Of a stretch of DNA of 64,000 nucleotides, positions 34,868 through 43,309 are shown one piece after another. Within the stretch, counting starts at the first letter, position 1; every line of letters begins with the position of its first letter. Source of the DNA: Actinomycetaceae bacterium. GTDB taxonomy: Bacteria; Actinomycetota; Actinomycetes; Actinomycetales; Actinomycetaceae. Made by a program: the position numbers and the translations under genes. The notes below the pieces were generated by a model that did no database searches, was not told where the DNA came from, and saw nothing but the letters and a program-made list of their open reading frames with translations. The stretch lies in contig JAQYTG010000005.1 of NCBI GenBank assembly GCA_028724905.1, forward strand, positions 1 through 64,000. The letters run 5' to 3'.

Positions 34868-36067
34868 TTATCGAACTATGCGTGCACGAATATGGGCGGA
34901 AGATTTCTCCAGATCAGCCAGAGCCTCGGGGGTGATAGGCGACGAGGTGTCAATAATCATATAGCCGAGTTCGCCCTCGGTGGCCAAGCTCTGATACGTC
35001 ACATTGATTCCCTCGTCGCTGAAGAGCCCGTTCACTTTCGTCAAAGCTCCAGGGGTATTGTGGTGAATCCAGGCCAGTCGATGTGCTGACTGTTCTCCTG
35101 GTACGGTGACGTTCGGGATATTGACGCTCATTTCGGTAGAGCCGGTGACGACGTAGCGCATAAGTTTGTCGGACACGTAGCGTCCGATATCTTCCTGTGC
35201 CTCAAGTGTGGAGCCGCCAATGTGTGGAGTGAGGATCGTATTAGGAATGCCAAGTAGTGGAGAATCAAATGGCTCCTGGTTGTTGCGTGGCTCTTCAGGA
35301 TAGACGTCCACACCGGCGCCGGTCAGGGAGCCATCTAACAGCTTCTCACGTAGGGCATTGACGTCATACACCAGACCGCGAGCGAGGTTAATGAAGATAG
35401 CGCCCTTTTTCATCTTGTCGAACATTTCGCGGGAGAAGAAGCCGTCGTTGCTGGGGCGGCCATCAATGTGGAGCGTGACGACGTCAGAAACGGCGAGCAG
35501 TTCATCGAGATTCTTGGCGCGACGAGCGTTGCCGATGGCGAGCCGTTCAGCAATGTCGTAGAAGATCACGTTCATGCCCATAGCTTCAGCCACAACCGAC
35601 AGCTGGGTGCCGATGGAGTGATAGCCGATGATTCCCATCGTCTTGCCGCGTAATTCGTGCGAATCATTCGCCGTTTTATTCCACTTGTGTAGCTGCAAAT
35701 TTTTATCGTGTTCAGGCACGTGGCGGGTGAGCATGACGGCTTCGGCGATCACGAGTTCCACTACTGAACGGGTGTTGGAATAGGGGGCGTTGAAGACGGC
35801 AATGCCGCGCTCGGCGGCGGCGGGGAGGTCAATCTGGTTCGTGCCAATGGAGAACGTGCCCACAGCTGTGAGATGCTGTGCTGCTTCTAGAACTTTCTCC
35901 GTCACCTGCGTCTTTGAGCGAATGCCAAGGATGTCCACATCTGCTAGCGCCTTGATGAGGTCGTCTTCGTCGAGAGAGCCAGATATGCGCTGCACTTCAT
36001 AGCCATAGTGGTGGAATGTTTCGTCAGCTATGGTGTGCGGATTCTCCAGCAACAAGATCTTCGGCAT
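34868..36067 (-). CDS. serA: D-3-phosphoglycerate dehydrogenase
   Basis: The first enzyme of serine biosynthesis. 399 aa with the 2-hydroxyacid dehydrogenase fold: NAPYSNTRSVVELVIAEAV, Rossmann motif region GKTMGIIGYHSIGTQLSVVAEAMG, INLARGLVYD (catalytic Arg) and PHIGGSTLEAQEDIG (catalytic His). A C-terminal ACT domain follows (~325-399, HRLAWIHHNTPGALTKVNGLF), the E. coli-like short form. In the dinucleotide motif GxGxxG (G148-G153) position 150 is His instead of Gly. Start ATG after GAAGAGGTAGCC. fadD-like gene follows on the same strand. Confidence 0.96.
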   Translation of the reverse strand: MPKILLLENPHTIADETFHHYGYEVQRISGSLDEDDLIKALADVDILGIRSKTQVTEKVLEAAQHLTAVGTFSIGTNQIDLPAAAERGIAVFNAPYSNTRSVVELVIAEAVMLTRHVPEHDKNLQLHKWNKTANDSHELRGKTMGIIGYHSIGTQLSVVAEAMGMNVIFYDIAERLAIGNARRAKNLDELLAVSDVVTLHIDGRPSNDGFFSREMFDKMKKGAIFINLARGLVYDVNALREKLLDGSLTGAGVDVYPEEPRNNQEPFDSPLLGIPNTILTPHIGGSTLEAQEDIGRYVSDKLMRYVVTGSTEMSVNIPNVTVPGEQSAHRLAWIHHNTPGALTKVNGLFSDEGINVTYQSLATEGELGYMIIDTSSPITPEALADLEKSSAHIRARIVR

Positions 36068-36538
36068 GGCTACCTCTTCTTTGCACTCGTGATGTTTTAC
36101 TCAATGCCGTTTCCGCGCTCGCCATTGAACGCAGGAACGGGATAGCCACCAGTGCGCTAGCACGGGTATGCCAGGCGCTGCTCGCTATCGTCTCTATCGT
36201 ACGGGATTTGCTCGGAAGCGAATAGAGCGTCCGAGTTGTGGCAAGTTTGTAATGCAAGTCACATATAATGTAACTGACAAAATCTGCTCAGAATATATAG
36301 TGCGGGATATGGCTCTATAGCGCGGGCATGGATGAGTGCAGACGCAGGTAGCTCCGGTGGAGCGGATAAGGCGGTGACGCCGATACCCAAGATAACGCGG
36401 TGACGCCGATAGTCCGCATGGTGCGGATTCTCCGGCAACGCTGGTGAGCTGCGAGTATGCGCACGTGAGCACGAATGCCGAGTGTGCACAGGTGAGCACG
36501 AATGCTTGGAGATCTTGCCCGACGAGACTGCTGACGGT
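36068..36538. other. Intergenic region with short direct repeats, no gene
   Basis: GCGGTGACGCCGATA occurs twice (about 36371-36412) and GTGAGCACGAATGC twice (36466-36505). The serA promoter should lie near 36070-36250 on the minus strand. Open frames here are short, overlap one another and have no ribosome binding sites. Confidence 0.5.
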
Positions 36539-38992
36539 TTACAGGTACTGTGGCAGTTCCTCAGAGGAGAGTACGCTCAGGTGTTTCGTGGCGCGGGTGA
36601 GCGCCACATAAAGATTGCCAAGGCTCTCGTGAGCTATCTTTTTCGGCTCCAGAACGATCACCGAATCAAACTCCAACCCTTTCACCATGACGGCGCTTGC
36701 CACTGTAATTCTGTTGACCGTGCCGTTACGGCTCATAGCATCGCTGTTTGCGATATCGCCATTTATCCCGTCGCGGCTTGCCGCGCCACGGTTTGTGGCG
36801 GCGCCATTCGCCCTGTTGTGGCTCGCGGTGTCGAGGTGGCCGTGCGCGTGAGTGCAAGCATTCACACGAGCCGCAACGGATTCGAGCTCGCTCTGCGGCG
36901 CGATCACCGCCAGGGATCCCAGCCCCTCGCCGTATTCACGATCCAGAAAATCCCATTGAGCGCTGATGGCTCGCTCCAAGGCGGCGTCGAAATCTTCGGC
37001 TTTCACCTGTTCGCTGGCGTAGCTATCGGGAAGATCGCGGGCGGCGTGCACTGGCCGCACCTCCAGCCCTAAAGCCTTCATGGCGCGGGCTGATCGCTCC
37101 AAAATGCTCGCTGGAGTGCGGTAAGAAATGGTCAGTTCCGCTACTCGTGCAAAGTGGCCGAGGCTTCCCAAGACTTCTTCCCATGAGGTTCCCGTGTCCA
37201 GCGAGGAATTCGGCGTCAAAGAGACTCGCTGATCGAGATCTCCCACAATGGTCATCGAGCGAGCCGGATTACGGCGCGCCACCATTGCCCACTGCATAGG
37301 GGTGAGTTCTTGTGCTTCGTCCACGACCACATGACCGTACGTCCAGGAGCGATCCGCGGCTGCCTGCTCAGCCAAAGTGGCGTGCGGGGCATCCGCTGCA
37401 AGGCGCGCCACCATCGTCGCAGAATTCACGATGCCGCCGCCCAATCCCATAGCAGTCATCGTTTCAGCCATATAGTTGGAGAGCTGATCGCCGTCGTGGC
37501 TTTGCGATGCCTCCTCGCGCCGCTGAGCATCGGTAGACAACGAGCCGAGATGTTCGGCGAACTCATCGAGAAGTGGGATGTCGGCCAGAGAGAATCCGCT
37601 TCCGCGATCCCTGCGTAGCGCTGCTCGCTGCGCAGCAGTGAGCTCTGGAGCCACCTCGGCGAGTAGCTGTGGCCACTTGAATATATGCTCCAATAGCCAC
37701 TGCGGCGATGCTGGCAACCAATGCCTGTTGATTTCTCGGGTGACGTCGAGATCTCCGGCCACGTCGGCTACGAGCCAACTCGCGTCGGCCATTGAGGTGT
37801 TGAGCGCTGCCGCTAAGCGTTCGGATAGTAGCTGTACTAAGAACTTTGCATAGGTAGTGCGCGCCTGATTGTGGGGTTTGCCAGTGCGCCGCGCTCTGTG
37901 CTGTGCCTGCTCCACGTCGGCCGGAGTGAGCGTGATCTTCTTTCCTGAAAGGGTGAACGTCACAGCGCGGCGCAGTGGGCGCTCCAGGATTGTCTTCACG
38001 GCGCGTTTGGCGATGCTGCGCCACACGAGATTGGCCTTAATCTCGGCAGCCTCTGGGGAGTCTTGTGCGCTGGGCGTCACTCCAGGGAAGAGTTCTCCAA
38101 TCGTGGTGGCTACTACGTTGGATTCGCCTAAAGAGGGAAGCACCTGATCTATATACTGCAAAAAACGCATCGAGGGGCCGATGAGTAGCACTCCTGATGT
38201 GGCCAGCCGCTCGCGTTCTGCGTAGAGAAGATAGGCTGCGCGGTGCAGCGCCACGGCAGTTTTGCCGGTGCCAGGCCCGCCTTGCACCACGAGTATGCCT
38301 TTTCCGCTAGCGCGAATCACGCTGTCTTGCTCGGCCTGAATAGTGGCGACGATATCGCCCATTTTTCCGTCTCGCGCAGCGCTCATAGCGGCGATCAATG
38401 CCCCCTCGCCGGTGAGGTTGAGATCGGAGCGTGAGGCCTGCTCGGTGGATAGCAGTTCATCTTCTACTGAGGTGACGGTGCGCAGCCGCGTCTGGATGTG
38501 ACGGCGGCGTGAGATGTTGCCTGGATGTGCGGCAGTAGCCTGATAAAACGGTTGAGACTGGGGGGCGCGCCAATCGGTGAGCAAGATCGTGTGCTCGGTA
38601 TCGCGCAGCGTAATCCGCCCAATATGAATCGGTGGGTGGTCGGTGAAATCGAGGCGTCCCAGTACCAGCCGGTTTTCCACATTGCGCAGCCGCAACAGGT
38701 TGTTCTCGTAGTGAGTGGCAAACGAATCGCGCTCAGATCGGGCCGCCGGAGTTCCCTGAGCTCCCTGTGCACGCACCTGGGTGAGCTGGGTGGTGTAGTA
38801 ATCGTGCTCGGCGTCAAGCGCTCCGTATGCTTGATCGACGAAAGCCTGCTCTTCTTCCATCGCGCGTTGTGCAGCTGGTCGATCAACCTTGCCAGAGCCA
38901 TGAGCAGAATCGGAGCCGTGAGCGGAATCGGAGCCAAGGGGGGAACCAGAGCCGTAGGGAGAAGAGGAACGTGGCAGTTCGTGAGAATTCAT
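36539..38992 (-). CDS. HelD-type RNA polymerase-recycling helicase
   Basis: A superfamily 1 helicase-like ATPase that removes stalled RNA polymerase from DNA. 817 aa. An N-terminal coiled coil EEEQAFVDQAYGALDAEHDYYTTQLTQV precedes the split motor: Walker A VVQGGPGTGKTAVALHRAAYLLY, Walker B YGHVVVDEAQELTPMQWAM, SMTIVGDLDQRVSL, and the C-terminal KGLEFDSVIVLEP and NLYVALTRATKHLSVLSS. Low-complexity inserts are GSDSAHGSDSAHGSG at the N-terminus and an Asn/Ala/Arg repeat (HNRANGAATNRGAASRDGI) inside the second RecA-like domain. The ATG at 38992 is preferred over TTG 39001. PcrA/UvrD is less likely given the coiled coil. Confidence 0.85.
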   Translation of the reverse strand: MNSHELPRSSSPYGSGSPLGSDSAHGSDSAHGSGKVDRPAAQRAMEEEQAFVDQAYGALDAEHDYYTTQLTQVRAQGAQGTPAARSERDSFATHYENNLLRLRNVENRLVLGRLDFTDHPPIHIGRITLRDTEHTILLTDWRAPQSQPFYQATAAHPGNISRRRHIQTRLRTVTSVEDELLSTEQASRSDLNLTGEGALIAAMSAARDGKMGDIVATIQAEQDSVIRASGKGILVVQGGPGTGKTAVALHRAAYLLYAERERLATSGVLLIGPSMRFLQYIDQVLPSLGESNVVATTIGELFPGVTPSAQDSPEAAEIKANLVWRSIAKRAVKTILERPLRRAVTFTLSGKKITLTPADVEQAQHRARRTGKPHNQARTTYAKFLVQLLSERLAAALNTSMADASWLVADVAGDLDVTREINRHWLPASPQWLLEHIFKWPQLLAEVAPELTAAQRAALRRDRGSGFSLADIPLLDEFAEHLGSLSTDAQRREEASQSHDGDQLSNYMAETMTAMGLGGGIVNSATMVARLAADAPHATLAEQAAADRSWTYGHVVVDEAQELTPMQWAMVARRNPARSMTIVGDLDQRVSLTPNSSLDTGTSWEEVLGSLGHFARVAELTISYRTPASILERSARAMKALGLEVRPVHAARDLPDSYASEQVKAEDFDAALERAISAQWDFLDREYGEGLGSLAVIAPQSELESVAARVNACTHAHGHLDTASHNRANGAATNRGAASRDGINGDIANSDAMSRNGTVNRITVASAVMVKGLEFDSVIVLEPKKIAHESLGNLYVALTRATKHLSVLSSEELPQYL

Positions 38993-39255
38993 AGCTCTCA
39001 ATTATTCTCTCTCTGGCACGTTCTTGCCACTGCAGCGCAGGCAATCCGTCGCAGCTGCGGGCAGGCAAAACACAGTACGGCACATTCTTGCCACTGCAGC
39101 GCAGGAAATCCGTCGGCTGATCATGCTGGCCATACCGGCGTCATCAATCTGGCGTGAGGAATCTGACGCCTAGAAGTGAGCACATCTGGGAGAAATATGG
39201 CAGTGTGGGATTAGTGCAGATACTTACACAGCGAGGCGGGCGAAAGGGGAGCGCG

Positions 39256-40299
39256 ATGGCGAGCCTGATTCACTATGCGAACGACACTCACGATCTCACT
39301 GTGCCGAGGATGCTGATGAACCTTGTCGACCCGTTGGTGGATGCTGGTGACGTCGCTCAGGCTGTGGCCGCTTCCGTTGATTCGCTCGAATCTGTGGGGA
39401 TCGCTTCGTTTGACGCAGATGTGGTCTACGATTTTCGGGCGCAGCGCCCCATTGTGTCGTATCAAGACGGCAAACTCGTCGATTTAGCCCAGCCGCACAT
39501 GAATCTTGATTTAGTCACCGATATGCATGGTGAAAACTTCCTCTATCTCTCGGGGCAAGAGCCAGATTTCCGCTGGAATACGCTCACGCAGGATCTGCTC
39601 TCAGTAGTCAAGCGCTTCGGTGTGCGAGAAGTGTTTTCGTTTGCGGGTATGCCTGCTGGAGTGCCGCATACGCGGCCTGCCGATATGCTCATTCGCACCA
39701 CGACGCGCACGGATGTGCAATTCGTGCCAGGAAGCGCCGATCATTTCTCGCAGCTGCAAGATTTCTTCGAGTTTCATGCTGGTCGCAGCGGAGTCTCCGT
39801 CACGAATATCCGCGTGCGGGTGCCGTTCTATATGGCAAAAGGACCGCACCCATTCATCTCGGGGGCGCTCGCCGTCATCAAAATGACGGCGAACCTCGGC
39901 GGCCCTACGCTGCCACTGGGAGATCTGGAGCAGCTGGAAGACGAGCAGCTAAGCGGACTCAACCAGATGGTGGAAGAGGGCTCAGATTTCGCGCAACTTT
40001 TGTCTCGGCTCGAAGAGGAATACGACAAGCTGCCCTCCAATGCGGGCGTCACCCGTCCGGCAGATATACTGCCCCCGATGCCGACATCGGAGGAGATCGC
40101 GCAAGCTGCCGAACAGTTTTTGGCTTCGCTAGCTAAAGACCCGCTGCGCCAGGCCAAGGACGAGGGTGAGCGCCACGGAGCGCCGGAGCCTGAGAAACGC
40201 AAAGATGGCGGGCAGGGCGATTTTGAGGCCGAACAACACGCGGGTTTGCGGGCGGCAATGACGGGGCGTCTGCGGCGCGGAAAACACCACAAAGACTAA
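39256..40299 (+). CDS. PAC2 family protein
   Basis: 347 aa of the actinobacterial PAC2 (proteasome assembly chaperone-like) family, function unproven. Typical segments: MLMNLVDPLVDAGDVAQAVAASVDSL, FDADVVYDFRAQRPIVSYQDGK, FLYLSGQEPDFRW, FSFAGMPAGVPHTRP, VPFYMAKGPHPFISGALAVIKMTANLGGP. The C-terminus is charged and disordered (about 50 residues). The ATG at 39256 has GGGGAG 7 nt upstream; the frame extends upstream without homology. It is divergent from helD and followed after 37 bases by dinB. Confidence 0.9.
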   Translation: MASLIHYANDTHDLTVPRMLMNLVDPLVDAGDVAQAVAASVDSLESVGIASFDADVVYDFRAQRPIVSYQDGKLVDLAQPHMNLDLVTDMHGENFLYLSGQEPDFRWNTLTQDLLSVVKRFGVREVFSFAGMPAGVPHTRPADMLIRTTTRTDVQFVPGSADHFSQLQDFFEFHAGRSGVSVTNIRVRVPFYMAKGPHPFISGALAVIKMTANLGGPTLPLGDLEQLEDEQLSGLNQMVEEGSDFAQLLSRLEEEYDKLPSNAGVTRPADILPPMPTSEEIAQAAEQFLASLAKDPLRQAKDEGERHGAPEPEKRKDGGQGDFEAEQHAGLRAAMTGRLRRGKHHKD

Positions 40300-40336
40300 G
40301 AGACGCTAGACCGGCGAACGGTTTGCGGAAAGTGAG

Positions 40337-41560
40337 GTGAGGCCGGTGTCTCGTGCTCCTCGTTCGCAGGCAGCCAAGCGTGATTGGGGCAGCGACGATT
40401 CAGCTACTCCAATTCTGCACGTCGATATGGATGCGTTTTTCGTGTCGGTAGAGTTGCTGCGTAGGCCGCATCTGCGTGGTATTCCGCTGGCTGTGGGTGG
40501 CCAAGAGCGCGGGGTGATCTCGGCCGCTTCCTATGAGGCGCGCGCGTTCGGCGTCAATTCCGCCATGCCAGTGGCGCAGGCGAAGCGGCTGTGTCCGCAA
40601 CTGGTGATCTTGCCGGTAGATGGTCAGCGCTACCATGACGTCTCGCTCAGAATCATGAATTTTCTGCGCTCCATCACGCCGCTCGTGGAGCAGCTTTCGG
40701 TAGACGAAGCCTTTCTCGACGTTTCGGGGGTACGCAAACTCTTTGGCTCTCCGATAGTCATCGGGCAGATGATTCGCCGCGAGATTCGCGCGCGCGAAGG
40801 GGTGCCAGCATCCGTGGGAATAGCCAGCACGAAGCATCTGGCTAAAATCGCCTCCACGCAGGCTAAACCCGATGGCCTGCTGCTGGTGCCCGAATCGGCG
40901 TCACTCGCATTTTTGCATTCTCTGCCCATCGGAGCTTTGTGGGGAGTGGGAGAGAAAACCCGCGCGATCCTAGAGCGCAGGGGAGCTAGCACCGTGGGGG
41001 ATATCGCCGCCTTGGGGGAGAAAACGCTCATTCGTATGTTGGGCGCCGCAGCGGGCTCGCGGCTTTTCGCTCTATGTATGAATCGGGATGAGCGCGTGGT
41101 GGTGCCTCAGCGGGAGGAAAAATCCATGTCGAAAGAGCGTACTTTTTTCGATCCGCTGCTTGATCGCTCCAGTGTGGAAGCGGTGATTCTGGAGCAAGCG
41201 CACGATCTTGGGCAGCGGCTGCGTGCACATGGTATGCGCGCTGCAAACGTTTCGCTAAAAATCCGTTCTGTTGGGTTTGCTACGATATCTCGTTCGGCGA
41301 CGCTTTCTGTGGCCACAGATCGCAATGCTGATATTTTCTCCGCAGCTCAACGGCTTTTTGCTGCCGCTCCTTTTCCTGATGGCGGTGTTCGTCTGGTGGG
41401 CGTGCGGGTGGCTGCTTTGGTCCCTCACGAGGCTGGTGTGCAGTTATCTTTTGGTGACGACGGCAGGCGTGAGGTCATGGATCACACTCTTGACGCCGTG
41501 CGCGAACGCTTCGGGCGCTCGGCGCTGGTGGCGGGTCGGCTGCTCAAGCCTCAGGGCTGA
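40337..41560 (+). CDS. dinB: DNA polymerase IV (Y family)
   Basis: An error-prone translesion polymerase. HVDMDAFFVSVELLRRPHLRG carries the first catalytic Asp, SVDEAFLDVSG carries the Asp-Glu pair, and ASVGIASTKHLAKIASTQAKPDG is the family block. The little-finger domain follows (MSKERTFFDP...). About 407 aa. The start is GTG at 40337 or GTG at 40346; GGTGAGG precedes the latter. No SOS box is seen upstream. DUF3040 and mraZ follow, as in many actinobacteria. No beta-clamp motif was assigned. Confidence 0.95.
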   Translation: MRPVSRAPRSQAAKRDWGSDDSATPILHVDMDAFFVSVELLRRPHLRGIPLAVGGQERGVISAASYEARAFGVNSAMPVAQAKRLCPQLVILPVDGQRYHDVSLRIMNFLRSITPLVEQLSVDEAFLDVSGVRKLFGSPIVIGQMIRREIRAREGVPASVGIASTKHLAKIASTQAKPDGLLLVPESASLAFLHSLPIGALWGVGEKTRAILERRGASTVGDIAALGEKTLIRMLGAAAGSRLFALCMNRDERVVVPQREEKSMSKERTFFDPLLDRSSVEAVILEQAHDLGQRLRAHGMRAANVSLKIRSVGFATISRSATLSVATDRNADIFSAAQRLFAAAPFPDGGVRLVGVRVAALVPHEAGVQLSFGDDGRREVMDHTLDAVRERFGRSALVAGRLLKPQG

Positions 41561-41822
41561 TAGTGGACGATGTATTTCTGGCGCTGGTACCCTGAGCCGT
41601 CAATAGTGGAATGTGAGAGTCGCTAGTGGAATGTGAGAATTGGCTAAGCAGCCGTATCAACCCGATGCCATAGCCTAAACCCCATTGTCGAGGCTATTCA
41701 TCTCGTGCATTATCGTCATCGGGCGCAATCGGATATCCTAGGAGAAGTAGCTGAGCGGCTATGGTAGACATATATAGCACAATATATGCACGGTGTAGAT
41801 CTCAAAGTTTCAAGGAGCTTAT

Positions 41823-42218
41823 ATGGCGCTGACGGATGAAGAACGCGAGATGCTCGCACAGCTTGAGGCGCAGCTTGCCAACGAGGATCCCGCTTTTGTG
41901 AAAGCCCTTGCGCATGAGGAAGAAGACGATGTGCCGGTTGGCGGTTTTTCGATTTCTCCAAAACATTTAGTGCTTGGGCTCATTATGGCCGTTGTTGGGC
42001 TTATCGTGGTACTCCTGGGAGTGGTCGTTGAGGTGGTGCCGCTTGGCATTCTCGGGGCAGTAGTGGTGTTTGGCGGTTTTTGGTATCTCGTCTCCGGTCC
42101 GCGTGCTGCCCGCCAGGATGCGAAAGTGCGTTCGCGTAAGCCGCGCCCCAACAAAACGGGCTACATGGAACGCCAGGCGCAGGCATGGGAACGTCGACGT
42201 GAAGAACGTGGGATGTGA
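41823..42218 (+). CDS. DUF3040 membrane protein
   Basis: 131 aa: an acidic helical start MALTDEEREMLAQLEAQLANEDPAF, typical of DUF3040, then two hydrophobic helices (LVLGLIMAVVGLIVVLLGVVV, ~48-68; LGILGAVVVFGGFWYLV, ~74-90) and a basic tail. Function unknown; the family regularly lies between dinB and mraZ in actinobacteria. Ribosome site AAGGAGC before the ATG at 41823. The 262-base gap before it holds no gene. Confidence 0.9.
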   Translation: MALTDEEREMLAQLEAQLANEDPAFVKALAHEEEDDVPVGGFSISPKHLVLGLIMAVVGLIVVLLGVVVEVVPLGILGAVVVFGGFWYLVSGPRAARQDAKVRSRKPRPNKTGYMERQAQAWERRREERGM

Positions 42219-42353
42219 CTCTTCCTCGCATTCTTTTTCCTCTTTCCCCCTTTTCCGTCCCTCTCTTCATTTTCCACGTACCCTTTCACTTCCTCCACTT
42301 CCGCCCCTCCCTCCATCCTCTCCACTTTCCACCTTCCCCTCCACTTTCCTCCA
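42219..42353. repeat. Polypyrimidine tract upstream of mraZ
   Basis: About 135 bases almost purely C/T on the plus strand. Its complement contains several AAGTGGAGG-type copies (for example CCACTTTCC at 42313 and again about 20 bases later). These resemble the MraZ-box unit AAAGTGG seen at 42694, but in the opposite orientation. Such tracts can form triplex DNA. Confidence 0.6.
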
Positions 42354-42356
42354 CGT

Positions 42357-42380
42357 GGGCGCGCTAGCGCCCGCTTTTTT
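42357..42380 (+). terminator. Rho-independent terminator after DUF3040 gene
   Basis: GGGCGC, loop GCTA, GCGCCC, then GC and six T. This is a textbook stem and T-run, separating the dinB/DUF3040 side from the dcw cluster. Confidence 0.9.
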
Positions 42381-42693
42381 GTTGTCGTCAAGCATGAGTG
42401 ACGCCACCATCTATCCGCGTTGCTGCGCCGGTTTGCGGAAAGTGTCGGCTCGTCGTCACGCCGAATAATAGCCTCCCATGCCCTGTGCTCTACGTGGAAC
42501 GCATTGAAAAATCGCGCATGAAAACACTTGTGTGCTCAACGCTTGCGCACTGAAAACACCTGAACTACGTGTGGTTGTCTCTGTCTGTGCTCTAGTACGC
42601 CTGAAATATCCTAAAAATCCCTCCACCAGATTTTGCCTTAGAAAATAGCGAAAAAATAAAAGAAACTTGCTCAAAATGTTTTACTAGAGGTGG

Positions 42694-42720
42694 AAAGTGG
42701 AGTAAAGTGGAGCCAAGTGA
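42694..42720 (+). promoter_or_regulatory. MraZ box upstream of mraZ
   Basis: AAAGTGG at 42694-42700 and 42704-42710 and CAAGTGA at 42714-42720, exactly 10 bp apart. MraZ proteins are known to bind AAAGTG-type direct repeats with 3-nt spacers upstream of their own dcw operon. The site ends 20 bases before the mraZ ATG, so autoregulation is likely. Confidence 0.75.
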
Positions 42721-42740
42721 AAGAGAGCGGGGTGAGATGA

Positions 42741-43172
42741 ATGTTCTTAGGCACGTACGAGCCGTTGCTCGACGCCAAAGGGCGTTTGATCTTGCCAGCG
42801 AAATATCGCGATCAGCTCTCCGGTGGTCTCGTGATCACAAAAGGCCAAGAGCACTGCTTGTACGTCTTTCCTATGAATGCGTTCGAGGGGATCTTGGAGC
42901 GGCTGCAGCAGGCGCCGATCACGGTGAAAGAAGCGCGCAGCTACACTCGTGTGTTTCTCTCAGGGGCCACCGATCAGATTCCAGATAAGCAGGGACGGAT
43001 CACCATTCCGGTGAATCTGCGCCAGTACGCAGGGCTTACGCGCGATCTGAGCGTGATCGGCTCTGGGGATCATGCAGAAATCTGGGATCGCACGGCGTGG
43101 GAGCAGTATTTGCAGGGCAATGAGGAGAGCTTCGCACAGCGCGAAGAAGAGCTCATCCCTGGAGTGTTGTGA
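42741..43172 (+). CDS. mraZ: Transcriptional regulator MraZ
   Basis: A dcw-cluster regulator of the AbrB superfamily forming octameric rings. Two SpoVT-AbrB domains carry the signature DAKGRLILPAKYR (residues ~11-23) and DKQGRITIPVNLR (~82-94). 143 aa, normal. The ATG at 42741 begins MFLGTYEP, the family start, after GGGGTGAG. It is the first gene of the division cluster; the RNA motif before rsmH follows in the 137-base gap. Confidence 0.97.
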   Translation: MFLGTYEPLLDAKGRLILPAKYRDQLSGGLVITKGQEHCLYVFPMNAFEGILERLQQAPITVKEARSYTRVFLSGATDQIPDKQGRITIPVNLRQYAGLTRDLSVIGSGDHAEIWDRTAWEQYLQGNEESFAQREEELIPGVL

Positions 43173-43228
43173 CGGCGGTGCGGGTGCGTCATGGCGCAGA
43201 CGCTGTGACGGCGGCGCGAGGGCTGCAA

Positions 43229-43279
43229 CCCTTCACCGATGTCCAGAGGTGATTCCCCGACTTCTGGGCTCGGTGAGGG
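43229..43279 (+). ncRNA. mraW-type RNA motif candidate in the rsmH leader
   Basis: An extended hairpin between mraZ and rsmH. The outer stem is CCCTTCACCGA (43229-43239) with TCGGTGAGGG (43270-43279) and the inner stem CCAGA (43243-43247) with TCTGG (43263-43267). A structured element in this position, the mraW motif, is known in actinobacteria. Identity is judged by position and fold only; its function is not established. Confidence 0.6.
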
Positions 43280-43309
43280 ATTGGAGTTTTCGCACTGCCG
43301 GAGTGGTAT

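Noticed and set aside
40300..40346. SOS box before dinB
   Set aside because: GCGAACGGTTTGCGG near 40313 has the left half but lacks the GTTCG right half at the correct spacing.
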